Assembly: GCA_963832965.1 (NCBI GenBank)
Contig: CAWHVW010000002.1
Span: forward strand, 310,001-374,000
Reading direction: 5' to 3'
DNA from: CAWACP01 sp963832965
Lineage (GTDB): Bacteria > Acidobacteriota > Terriglobia > Bryobacterales > Bryobacteraceae
Length of the DNA stretch: 64,000 nt
The notes beneath the pieces were generated by a model. The model ran no database searches and had not been told where the DNA came from. It saw nothing but the letters and a program-made list of their open reading frames with translations. This document shows, in pieces, positions 17,084 to 25,533 of this stretch; position 1 is the stretch's first letter; every line of letters begins with the position of its first letter. A program made the translations under genes and the position numbers.

Positions 17084-17526
17084 GGGCCGACGCCGTGGTG
17101 ATCCCCGAGCGCCGGGCGACCGGTATCACCGAGACTGTGGCGAAAGCAGCCGCCGGGGCGATCGAATACCTTCCGGTGGTGCGGACAGGCAACATCAGCC
17201 AGGCGCTCGAGAAACTGAAGCAACGCGGCTTCTGGGTGTATGGTCTCGACGAACGGGGAGACCAGCTCTACCACGAGACCGACTACGCCACGCCGGCGGT
17301 GTTCGTGCTTGGCGGCGAGGGCCACGGCTTGCACCAAAACGTGCGCGCGCATTGCGACCTGGTGGTGCGCATTCCCATGGCTGGGCCGATTGCTTCGCTG
17401 AATGTTTCGGTGGCGGCCGGCGTGGTGCTGTTCGAATGGAGACGCCGCGCCGAACTTCAGCCGAACACCAGCGCGCGCACTTCCTCTTCCAGGGCGGGCA
17501 CGCACAACAGACCGCTTCCCGAATAG
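17081..17526 (+). pseudogene. 3' fragment of rlmB (copy 2)
   Basis: Duplicates 12811-13256. It holds the last two thirds of the SPOUT domain (VFVLGGEGHGLHQNV, AGPIASLNVSVAAGVV) but lacks the N-terminal domain and knot motif 1. An ATG-like frame from 17095 could be translated into 143 residues. The first 100 bases carry about nine differences from copy 1; the rest is almost identical. Confidence 0.85.
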
Positions 17527-18236
17527 ATATCCCGGCCTCCGGAGAGGTTGAGAAAAACCGCGCCCGCCTCCTCGCCGACGATCTTCAACGGCGCGAAATC
17601 CCACGGCTTCGCGACCGGTTCGATCCACACTTCCACTTCGCCGGCGGCCAGCATCATGGCGTCGGCCGCGCCACCCATTCCGCGAACCGCCCAGTAGCGC
17701 GCCATCCAATCGAGCAGACGATCGCGAAACGGCGTGCGGGAAAGATAATTGAAGGCGTTGGCGCAGAATATGGATTCTTCGATGCGCGTTCGTGACGAGA
17801 CGCGCAAGGGCTTTCCATTGCGATACGCGCCCGCGCCCTTGGTCGCATGGCACAGCCAGCCGAGACAGGGAAGATTCACCACGCCCAGCACCACTTCGCC
17901 ATCCTGTTCGAGTGCGACCAGGTTCGCCCACAGCGGGGTGCCGCGGACGTAATCGCGGGTGCCGTCGATGGGATCGACAATCCATTTGCGTCCGGTGCGG
18001 CTCTCGGCGGAAGTGCCCTCTTCGGCGAGAATGCCGTCACCGGGAAACGAGCGGCGAATCCGCTCGACGATGGCGCGCTCGCATTGACGATCGGCCTCGG
18101 TGACCGGAGAAGCGTCCGGTTTCACCTCGGCGACGATGTCCGGCTGCAACCGCCGGGCAATCTCGGCGGCCTCGACGACGGCTTCGCGGGCCACCATCAG
18201 TTCCTGCTCAAAGGGCATGTTCTCATTCTCCGACAC
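17457..18236 (-). CDS. Inositol-monophosphatase-family phosphatase, histidinol-phosphatase-like
   Basis: 259 residues, usual family length. It carries the metal-binding motifs: Glu pair in ILAEEGTSAES, WIVDPIDGTRDYVRGTPLW (motif 1), and PVAKPWDFAPLKIVGEEAGA (motif 2, W-D-x-A). Start at the ATG at 18236 (another ATG at 18218). HisN-type histidinol phosphatases and CysQ/SuhB proteins share this fold, so the substrate is uncertain. It reads away from fadD and overlaps, tail to tail, the rlmB fragment. A broken copy lies 4.27 kb to the left. Confidence 0.85.
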   Translation of the reverse strand: MSENENMPFEQELMVAREAVVEAAEIARRLQPDIVAEVKPDASPVTEADRQCERAIVERIRRSFPGDGILAEEGTSAESRTGRKWIVDPIDGTRDYVRGTPLWANLVALEQDGEVVLGVVNLPCLGWLCHATKGAGAYRNGKPLRVSSRTRIEESIFCANAFNYLSRTPFRDRLLDWMARYWAVRGMGGAADAMMLAAGEVEVWIEPVAKPWDFAPLKIVGEEAGAVFLNLSGGRDIYSGSGLLCVPALEEEVRALVFG

Positions 18237-18259
18237 CGGACAGTGTTAGCATTTTTACG

Positions 18260-20065
18260 ATGACGCAACGGACCGTCTACACGGTTCTGGAAGAAGCGGC
18301 CCGGAACTGGAGTGACCAACCGGCGCTTCATCAGCCCGACGGAGCAGGCGGCTACCGAACCTACACCTGGAACGAATACGCCAGCATTGTGCGCGAGATC
18401 GCGTGCGGCCTGCGCCAGCTCGGCATCGGCAAGGACGACAAGGTGGCGCTCTTCGCGGAGACTCGCGCCGAGTTTTATCTGGCCGATCTGGGCATCATGG
18501 CGGCGGGCGCGGTATCGGCTGCGTTGTATACCAGCTATCCGCTTCCCGATCAAATCCACAACCTGCAACAGAGCGACTCGCGCATGATCTTTGCCGAGGA
18601 CGCCGCGGCCATGAAGGCGCTCCAGGGGGCGGCGGGGCCCGGCGGGCTGAAGGTGCGCTGGGTTCTGCTGACGGGCGCGGCTGAGCCGGACCAGGATGCC
18701 ATCACGCTGGATGAGTTGCGCGCTAAGGGACGCCTGGCCCTGGCGGAAGACGCCGGCTTGTTCGACCGGATTCATGCGGAGACCCGGCCGGAAGACCCGG
18801 CCATCCTCTACCTGACTTCGGGAGCCACCGGGGAGCCCAAGATGGGTCTGGTCTCGCACAGCGCCCTGGTGGGCAACGTCGATATGGGTCCGGTGGTGCT
18901 GCCGCTGACGCCGGAGGATTGCACCATTGCGTTTCTTCCCTCGGCGCACATTGCGCAACGCGTGGTGGTGGAACTGGTGCCCATGGGAATGGGTTGCGCG
19001 GTGTGGTTTTCGGAAGGGCTGTCGAAAATGCCCTCGGAATTCCGGAAGGTGCGTCCCACTTTCTTCCTGGCCCCTCCGCGCGTTTGGGAGCGCGTCTACG
19101 CGAGCGTCAGCAACGAAATCAGGAAACGCGGAGCTTTGGCCCGGCGGATGTTCTATTTTTCGCTCGGTCTGGGCATGGAGGCGGGACGGCTGCGCCAGCA
19201 GGGAAAACCCGTTCCGGGGTGGATGCAAAGCGCGCTGAAGATCGCCAATCGGCTGGTCTTCTCGAAGGTGCGCGAACGGCTCGGAGGAAGGCTGCGCATT
19301 GCCGCGTCGGGAGCCGCGCCGCTGGGACGCGAACTCGCTGAATTCTACTCGGCGATCGGGATGCCGCTGATTGAAGGCTACGGCCTTACCGAAGGCGGAG
19401 TGGTTTCGTTCAACCCGCTGGATCGCTCGAAGCCAGGCAGCATCGGCCCGGCACTTCCTGGCGTGGAGTTGCGCCTGGCCGACGACGGTGAGTTGCTGGT
19501 GAAGAGTCCCTGCCTGTTTCTTGGCTACTACAAGGACCCTGACGCGACCGCGGCGGTGTTGCGCGACGGCTGGCTCTATACCGGCGACATTGCCGAAATC
19601 GATGCCGATGGATACGTCTACATTACCGGCCGCAAGAAGGAACTGATCGTATCGTCCAACGGGAAAAAGATTTATCCGTCGCGCATCGAGATGTTGTTCA
19701 AAGGCGAGCCGCTGATCAACCAGGTGGTGCTCATCGGCGACCGGTTGCCCTACGTAACCGCGCTGGTGACCATCAACACCGCCAACGCCGAGTCTCTGCA
19801 GGGAATGGGCGAGTACAAGGGGAAGGAAATGGCTGCTGTCGCCGCCGCGCCCCCGGTGCAGGAGGCGGTGCGAAAGGCCGTCGCCAAAGCGAACCGCCAG
19901 CTTGCCGAATTTGAACGGGTGCGCAAGTTTCGCATTCTCGAGCGCGATTTCACGATCGAGTCAGGCGAGCTGACGCCTACCATGAAGGTGCGCCGGAATC
20001 GCGTGCTGGAGAATTATCGCGGCGTTGTCACGGAGCTGTACATGGGGCGCGAAGAGAGCCAATAG
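18260..20065 (+). CDS. Long-chain fatty-acid--CoA ligase (AMP-binding enzyme)
   Basis: 601 residues. ATP/AMP motif LTSGATGEPKMGLVSHSAL (A3, with Ala for the usual Thr), MPLIEGYGLTEGGVVSFNPL (A5), GWLYTGDIAEIDADGYVYIT (A7) and GRKKELIVSSNGKKIYPS (A8), with the catalytic Lys region in TPTMKVRRNRVLE near the C-terminus. This pattern matches FadD15/AcsL-like long-chain ligases that activate fatty acids for degradation or lipid synthesis. It diverges from hisN with a short gap. Confidence 0.92.
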   Translation: MTQRTVYTVLEEAARNWSDQPALHQPDGAGGYRTYTWNEYASIVREIACGLRQLGIGKDDKVALFAETRAEFYLADLGIMAAGAVSAALYTSYPLPDQIHNLQQSDSRMIFAEDAAAMKALQGAAGPGGLKVRWVLLTGAAEPDQDAITLDELRAKGRLALAEDAGLFDRIHAETRPEDPAILYLTSGATGEPKMGLVSHSALVGNVDMGPVVLPLTPEDCTIAFLPSAHIAQRVVVELVPMGMGCAVWFSEGLSKMPSEFRKVRPTFFLAPPRVWERVYASVSNEIRKRGALARRMFYFSLGLGMEAGRLRQQGKPVPGWMQSALKIANRLVFSKVRERLGGRLRIAASGAAPLGRELAEFYSAIGMPLIEGYGLTEGGVVSFNPLDRSKPGSIGPALPGVELRLADDGELLVKSPCLFLGYYKDPDATAAVLRDGWLYTGDIAEIDADGYVYITGRKKELIVSSNGKKIYPSRIEMLFKGEPLINQVVLIGDRLPYVTALVTINTANAESLQGMGEYKGKEMAAVAAAPPVQEAVRKAVAKANRQLAEFERVRKFRILERDFTIESGELTPTMKVRRNRVLENYRGVVTELYMGREESQ

Positions 20066-20087
20066 TTCCGCTCCATTCCGGAGCGGA

Positions 20088-22529
20088 CTACTCGTGGCGC
20101 AGCGTGCGCACGGGATCGATGCGCGTGGCCCGATGCGCGGGCACCCAACTGGCCACGGCGGCGACCACGAGCATGAGAACGGACACCGCCGCCAGGGTCA
20201 CCGGGTTCGTCGCGCTGACGCCGTATAAGAGCGAGGCCAGCAGGCGGGAAAGCAGAAGCGAGCCGCAGATGCCAAAGGCGACGCCGGTGGAGGCCAGCAG
20301 CAGCCCGCGGCGGACCACCATCCGCTGCACGTCTCCGGGCATGGCTCCAATGGCCATGCGGATGCCGATCTCCTGAGTCCGCTGCACCACCGCCTGCGAG
20401 ATCACACCGTAGAGTCCCACGGCGGCCAGGATCACCGCCAGCAGAGCGAAACCGCCCAGCAGGACGGCGCGGAAACGCGGCCCTTCAGCGGCTTTGTAGA
20501 CCTGCTCTTCCATGGTGCGAGCGTTGTACACGGCGAGATTCGGATCGATATCGCGTATGCTCCCGCGAACGGCGGTGAGCAATTCATGCGCATCGGGATA
20601 TCGCGATGCCTCGGCGCGGGCAATCACCTGAAGGTACACCGAGTAGTTGGCGTCGGCCTGGCGCATGGGCACAAACGCCATGGCCGCGGTCTCCCACTCC
20701 ATATCGTTGAAGTAGTTAATGCGCCTGGTGCTGCCGGTGATTCCAACGATTTTCATCCAGGGGGTGTGATCGGAGGGCTCGCCGAAGGCGATGCGCCTGC
20801 CCACGGGGTCCTCAGCGCCGAAGTAGCGGCGCGCCAGTTCCTGGTTGACGGCGACCACTTTTTCTCCGCGCTCGTCGTCGCGCTCGTCCGGGTAGCGGCC
20901 GCGCACCAGCGGCACGTCCAGGATGCGCAGGTACGACGGCGTGATGAACTCACCGTCGATCATGACATAGGCCGCGGGAGACGCCGGCATGGGGTTGCCT
21001 TCCACCAGCAGGATCTCGCGCATGGGACCACAATGCGCCGCGGGTTCGACGCCGGGCAGCCCGCGCAAGCGCTCCAGAAGGCGATCCACGAGGGCGAGGC
21101 GTTGCTCGGGCTCCGGGTAAAAGTTCTGGCTTAAGTCCATGGAAACAGTGACCACGTGGTCCGTCCGAAAGCCCACCGGCTCCGTGCGCAGACGCACAAA
21201 ACTCTCGATCACCAGACCGGCGGCGGCCAGCAGCATCAATGAGAGGGCCACTTCAACAATCACCAGAACGCTGCGGGCGCGCTGGCTGCGCAGGCCCTGG
21301 GACGATCTTCCGCCTTCCCTCAGAATGCCGTTCAGGTCCACCATGGAAGCCTTGAGCGCTGGAAGAAAACCGAAAACGATTCCGGTGCCGATGGCCAAAG
21401 AAGCCGCGAACGCAAGCACCGGCAGATCCAGGCGGACGTCCGCGCCGGCCGGAAGACGGAATGGCGCGGCCTGGCGGAACCAGTACAACGCGCCCCAGGC
21501 GAGAACGGCGCCCAGCGCGGTCCCCACCGTGGAAAGCAGCACGCTCTCGGTGAGCATCTGGCGCATCATGCGCAAGCGCCCGCAACCCAGCGCGGCGCAC
21601 AGAGCAATCTCCTTCTGGCGTTCCGCGGCACGGCCGAGCATCAGGCTGGCCACGTTGGCGCAGGCAATGAGCAACACCAGAATCACGGCCGCGAGGAGCA
21701 TCAGCAGCGCGGGCCGCAGATTTCCTTCGAGGGCGGCCAGATCTTCCTGCAAAGGGGTCACGGAGACATCGGCATCGGTGATGTAGTCCGGCTCGGTCTC
21801 TTCAAGCGCGCGGCGGATTCGCAACAAGTCGGTCCGGGCCGCCGCGGTGGAAACCCGGGGGTGCAGCCGCCCGAACAAAAGGAACTCGTGCTGCAGCGCC
21901 GGGCAGAGCCGGTAAAACTCGCTGGAGGGAGTGAACAAGGTCCACAGGACGGTCCGCGGGGGCTGAAACTCGAACTCCGGCGGCATCACGCCGATGATGT
22001 TGTGCGGCGTTCCGTCCAGGATCAGTGCGCGGTGGAGGACGTCGCCGGCGCCTCCCAGGCGCGTCTTCCAGAACGAATCGCTGATAACCACGCCGGCGGG
22101 ACCATTCATATCCCGCGCGTCAAAGACACGGCCCCGGGCCGGTGAAACTCCCAGCGCCTCGAAAAAATCCTCGGTAACGATTTCGCCGCTGAGCTTTTGC
22201 GCGTCGGAGATTCCGGTCCAACTGAATTCCCAGGGACGATACCCGGCCAGCGATTCGAAACTCCGATTGCGGTTGCGCCAGGCTTCCAGATCGCGCGGCG
22301 AGATCAGCGTCTTTGGATCCAGGTTTTTCGCGCTCTCCCAGACGGCCACCAGCCTCCGCGGCTCGCGAAAGGGAAGCGGACGAAGCAGAACCGCATTGGT
22401 GATGCTGAAAATGGCGGTGTTCGCGCCGGCGCCCAGCGTCAGGACCAGCAGGGCGACCGCGGTGAAGCCGGGACTCCGCCGGAAACCTCGTATTGCGTAT
22501 CGAATATCCTGTGAAAGCACCGCAATCAT
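20088..22529 (-). CDS. MacB/FtsX-type permease of the acidobacterial orphan (ADOP) family
   Basis: 813 residues from the ATG at 22529. It opens with LSQDIRYAIRGFRRSPGFTA and a first helix (VALLVLTLGAGANTAIFSI), followed by a MacB periplasmic domain (LLRPLPFREPRRLVAVW, GVVISDSFWKTRLGGAG). A central FtsX domain, a second periplasmic domain and a final FtsX domain (TQEIGIRMAIGAMPGDVQRM) follow. This duplicated architecture without its own ATPase is the acidobacterial duplicated orphan permease (TIGR03434). No ABC ATPase is adjacent, so the partner or role is unknown. Confidence 0.92.
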   Translation of the reverse strand: MIAVLSQDIRYAIRGFRRSPGFTAVALLVLTLGAGANTAIFSITNAVLLRPLPFREPRRLVAVWESAKNLDPKTLISPRDLEAWRNRNRSFESLAGYRPWEFSWTGISDAQKLSGEIVTEDFFEALGVSPARGRVFDARDMNGPAGVVISDSFWKTRLGGAGDVLHRALILDGTPHNIIGVMPPEFEFQPPRTVLWTLFTPSSEFYRLCPALQHEFLLFGRLHPRVSTAAARTDLLRIRRALEETEPDYITDADVSVTPLQEDLAALEGNLRPALLMLLAAVILVLLIACANVASLMLGRAAERQKEIALCAALGCGRLRMMRQMLTESVLLSTVGTALGAVLAWGALYWFRQAAPFRLPAGADVRLDLPVLAFAASLAIGTGIVFGFLPALKASMVDLNGILREGGRSSQGLRSQRARSVLVIVEVALSLMLLAAAGLVIESFVRLRTEPVGFRTDHVVTVSMDLSQNFYPEPEQRLALVDRLLERLRGLPGVEPAAHCGPMREILLVEGNPMPASPAAYVMIDGEFITPSYLRILDVPLVRGRYPDERDDERGEKVVAVNQELARRYFGAEDPVGRRIAFGEPSDHTPWMKIVGITGSTRRINYFNDMEWETAAMAFVPMRQADANYSVYLQVIARAEASRYPDAHELLTAVRGSIRDIDPNLAVYNARTMEEQVYKAAEGPRFRAVLLGGFALLAVILAAVGLYGVISQAVVQRTQEIGIRMAIGAMPGDVQRMVVRRGLLLASTGVAFGICGSLLLSRLLASLLYGVSATNPVTLAAVSVLMLVVAAVASWVPAHRATRIDPVRTLRHE

Positions 22530-22610
22530 CGATAAGCGGAAGTAACAGATTACATGAAATCCACGAGCGAATAAACTGGCGATTTCCCCGATTGCAAATA
22601 CGGCGCGATT

Positions 22611-22637
22611 CCCGGCGGAATCGGCTTCGCCGCCGGG
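22611..22637. other. Strong hairpin between divergent genes
   Basis: CCCGGCGG at 22611-22618 and CCGCCGGG at 22630-22637 form a perfect 8-bp stem with an 11-base loop. It lies in the divergent region between the permease and ompA-like genes. It could be a leader structure of the ompA-like transcript; no U-run follows. Confidence 0.4.
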
Positions 22638-22713
22638 CAGCCGCCTGATCCCGGCGCACCCGGCCGGCCCCGAAACGGTTATCCTGTCCAAAGAGTCTAA
22701 CCTGGAGAGCACT

Positions 22714-24423
22714 ATGCGCAAACTACTGGCAGTAACCACCCTGGCTGCAACGGCCCTGCTGCTGGGGCAGAACGAACCATCCAGCCCGACTCCGAATCCC
22801 ACTTCCACGCCCGCCGCCGCGGCGGATCAGCCGGAAGACGTGGGGGCCATTTTCAAGGTGGAAGTGGTCGCTCGAACGACGCAGGCGGTCAATTATCTTC
22901 ATCGCGGCGGGTCCACGAAGATCGATTTCAAAGGCACGGCGCTCATGCCGGAAGGCAAGGGCGATGCCACGGTGGAGAGCGAAAAAGGGGACATCCGGGT
23001 CTCCGCGACGTTCCACAATCTGGTGGCGCCGCAGACGTTCGGCCCGGAATACCTGACTTACGTTTTGTGGGCGATTTCACCGGATGGCCGCGCCCTGCCG
23101 CTGGGCGAGCTTACCTTGAACGAATGGGGGATGGGGTCGCAGAGCAGCATCAAGACCACCAGCGTTATTCAGACTTTCGGCATGATTGTCACGGCGGAGC
23201 CCTACTACGCGGTCACCCAGCCGAGCGACGTGGTGGTGATGGAGAACGAGGTTCGGGCGGACACCCGCGGGGTGATCGAATCCATTGAGGCCAAGTACGA
23301 GCTGCTTCCGCGCGGCGTGTACACCATGCACGGGCATGCGCAAGGGTTCGCACCGGTGGACGTGGGAAAGAAGCTGCCTCGCGAATTGCTGGAGGCCGAA
23401 AACGCGGTACAGATCGCCAGGGTGGCCGGCGCGGACCAGTACGCGCCCGACAGCTACCAGAAGGCTAACGCGACCCTGATGCAGGCGGAGAAATATCAGG
23501 TGCAGAAGGCGGGCCAGAAGCCGGTGATCACCATGGCGCGGGAAGCGGCCGTGCGCGCCGAGGACGCCCGGGTGATCGCCGTTCGCCGCCAGATAGCCGA
23601 GCATCAGGAGCAGGAGCGCCAGGCGGCCGCCGCCCGGGAGAAAGCCGCTCAGGACAAAGCCGAGGCCGAAGCACAGGAGCGCGCGAAAGCGGAAGCGGAA
23701 GCCCGGGCCGAAGCAGAGCGGCGGGCGCAAGCGGACGCGCAACGTCTGGCCGCCGAGAAAGCGAGCGCCGAGGCGCAGGCCAACGCTCAGGAAGCCGACC
23801 GGCAGCGGGCTCTGGCGGAAGCGGCCAAGGCGGCCGCGGAACAGGCCAAAGCCGAAGCCGACGCCGCGCGCGCGCAACTCGCCGTGGAGGCCGACAAAGC
23901 CCGCCAGTCGGCCGCGGAAGCGGACCGTCTGCGCCAGAAAGCCGAGCAGGACCAGGCGCAGCTTCGCCAGCAGCTTCTGGATGAGTTCAACCAGGTATTG
24001 CAGACGCGCGACACGGCGCGGGGCCTGATCATCAACATGTCCGACGTGCTGTTCGCCACCGGCCGCTGGGACCTGAAGCCGGTGACGCGCGAGAAGCTGG
24101 CGCGGCTCTCCGGAATCATCCTTTCGCACCCCGGATTGCGGCTGCAGGTGGAAGGCTACACCGATGACGTGGGTTCGGACGCAATGAACATGCGCCTCTC
24201 CGAACATCGCGCGGATGCGGTGCGCGATTTCCTGGTTTCGCAGGGCATTGGAGATCCCAACGTCACCGCGCAGGGTTTCGGCAAGACCAATTTCGTGGCG
24301 GACAATCGCACCGCCGCCGGACGGCAGCAGAACCGGCGCGTGGAACTGGTGGTGTCCGGAGAAATCATCGGCACCAACATCAACGCAATTCGAACGCAGC
24401 CGGCCCCTTCGGCGCAGCCTTAG
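22714..24423 (+). CDS. OmpA-family peptidoglycan-associated protein with long coiled coil
   Basis: 569 residues. Signal peptide (KLLAVTTLAATALLLGQ), a Pro/Thr linker, a beta-rich N-terminal domain (to about 220), a charged Ala/Glu/Lys/Gln coiled coil (about 270-420) and a C-terminal OmpA domain with LRLQVEGYTDDVGSDAMNMR, SEHRADAVRDFLVSQGI and AAGRQQNRRVELVV. The OmpA domain binds peptidoglycan, so the protein likely tethers the outer membrane or a periplasmic structure to the wall. GAGAG lies six bases before the ATG. Confidence 0.88.
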   Translation: MRKLLAVTTLAATALLLGQNEPSSPTPNPTSTPAAAADQPEDVGAIFKVEVVARTTQAVNYLHRGGSTKIDFKGTALMPEGKGDATVESEKGDIRVSATFHNLVAPQTFGPEYLTYVLWAISPDGRALPLGELTLNEWGMGSQSSIKTTSVIQTFGMIVTAEPYYAVTQPSDVVVMENEVRADTRGVIESIEAKYELLPRGVYTMHGHAQGFAPVDVGKKLPRELLEAENAVQIARVAGADQYAPDSYQKANATLMQAEKYQVQKAGQKPVITMAREAAVRAEDARVIAVRRQIAEHQEQERQAAAAREKAAQDKAEAEAQERAKAEAEARAEAERRAQADAQRLAAEKASAEAQANAQEADRQRALAEAAKAAAEQAKAEADAARAQLAVEADKARQSAAEADRLRQKAEQDQAQLRQQLLDEFNQVLQTRDTARGLIINMSDVLFATGRWDLKPVTREKLARLSGIILSHPGLRLQVEGYTDDVGSDAMNMRLSEHRADAVRDFLVSQGIGDPNVTAQGFGKTNFVADNRTAAGRQQNRRVELVVSGEIIGTNINAIRTQPAPSAQP

Positions 24424-24436
24424 CCGGGACGCTGAA

Positions 24437-24456
24437 CCGGGTTCTTAGAACCGGTA
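24437..24456. terminator. Possible bidirectional terminator
   Basis: ACCGGGTTCTTAGAACCGGT forms a stem with one bulge, between the convergent ompA-like and dinB-like genes and overlapping the dinB stop. There is no U-tract, so termination is only suggested by position. Confidence 0.3.
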
Positions 24457-24936
24457 GTCGGTGGGCTTGATGCCCTTCAGCCGCAAATAGACGATCAACT
24501 GGCCACGATGGTGGGTGGTGTGGTTCCACGCCAGCATGAGTACTTCATGGCCGGACATGGATTGGCCTTCCAGCGGATAGGACTTCTGCATTTCCTCGGG
24601 GGTCAGCTTCGCGATTTCGGCGTTGGACCAGTCGAACGACGCGCGCAGGTATTTGAGCACGGAGTCCTTGTCGAAAGTGGCAGGTGGGTCGGCGAACTTG
24701 TCGCCGGTGAGCGTTGAAAGAAAGTAAGTGTTCGCTTTGGCGATATGGAGCAACTGTTCGGCGAAACTCATTTCCTCAGGCACGGGCTTGAAACTGTAGA
24801 ATTCGGCGGGCATTTGCTCGGCGATGGCTATCGTATAGTCGCCGGCCGTCTTCCAGTGGGCGGCCATGGGGTTGTCGGCCGCTAAGGCGGACACGGCGAG
24901 CACGGCGCAGATCGCGGCAGTCAGCAATGTTTTCAT
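24445..24936 (-). CDS. Exported DinB-like protein
   Basis: 163 residues from the ATG at 24936; the longer frame upstream is a shadow of the divergent gene. Signal peptide LLTAAICAVLAVSALAA. The DinB-like four-helix bundle shows the three metal His positions: EQLLHIAKANTYF, and GHEVLMLAWNHTTHHRGQLI. DinB/YfiT proteins are metal-binding bundles, with thiol-transferase function in some members; exported ones are frequent in Acidobacteria and uncharacterised. It pairs divergently with a paralogue 48 bases away. Confidence 0.82.
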   Translation of the reverse strand: MKTLLTAAICAVLAVSALAADNPMAAHWKTAGDYTIAIAEQMPAEFYSFKPVPEEMSFAEQLLHIAKANTYFLSTLTGDKFADPPATFDKDSVLKYLRASFDWSNAEIAKLTPEEMQKSYPLEGQSMSGHEVLMLAWNHTTHHRGQLIVYLRLKGIKPTDYRF

Positions 24937-24984
24937 GGGTTCTCCTCGTGACGTGTACTGTGCCATAATCGCACAGAGATCCCA

Positions 24985-25530
24985 ATGAAGAAAACTTTGA
25001 TGATATGCTTGGCGGCCCTGACTGCGCCGCTTTTCGCGCAACAGCCTCCCGCCAATCCGCTGAGCACCGGCGAGAAAGTGCTCTATTCCATATTCAGCCA
25101 CAACGCCGTTGCGGGCGCCGAAGAGATGCCGGAAGAGAATTATTCGTTCAAGCCGACGCCGGACATTCGGAGCTTTGGCGAACTGGTTGGCCATATCGCC
25201 GATGCCAACAACATGTTCTGCGGCATTGTGCTGGGCGAACCCAGACCCACCATCAGCATTGAGAAAACCAAGACCACCAAGGCCGATCTGGTGCAGGCGC
25301 TGAAGGATGCCGTGGCTCACTGCGATAAGGCCTACGACGGGATGACCGACGCGCAGTCAGTGGAGATGGTCAAATTCATGGGCCGTAGCATGCCGAAGCT
25401 GACCGTGCTGTCGCTGAACACCGCGCACACGGACGAGCACTACGGCAATATGGTCACGTATCTGCGGCTTAAAGGCCTGGTGCCGCCGAGCACCGCGCAA
25501 GGGGCGCCGGCCGCGCCGCCCAAGAAATAG
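24985..25530 (+). CDS. Exported DinB-like protein, paralogue of the divergent gene
   Basis: 181 residues, signal peptide LMICLAALTAPLFAQQ. It has the same plan as its neighbour: MPEENYSFKPTPDIRSFGEL (compare MPAEFYSFKPVPEEMSFAEQ), VGHIADANNMF and NTAHTDEHYGNMVTYLRLKG, with His residues in equivalent positions. The Pro/Ala/Lys tail is extra. Sequence likeness and divergent placement suggest an inverted duplication followed by divergence. Confidence 0.82.
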   Translation: MKKTLMICLAALTAPLFAQQPPANPLSTGEKVLYSIFSHNAVAGAEEMPEENYSFKPTPDIRSFGELVGHIADANNMFCGIVLGEPRPTISIEKTKTTKADLVQALKDAVAHCDKAYDGMTDAQSVEMVKFMGRSMPKLTVLSLNTAHTDEHYGNMVTYLRLKGLVPPSTAQGAPAAPPKK

Positions 25531-25533
25531 GGT

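Noticed and set aside
23600..23990. Short-period repeats resembling a CRISPR or tandem array
   Set aside because: These are GCC/GAA/AAG-rich codons of the coiled coil in the OmpA-like protein, without spacers of constant length.
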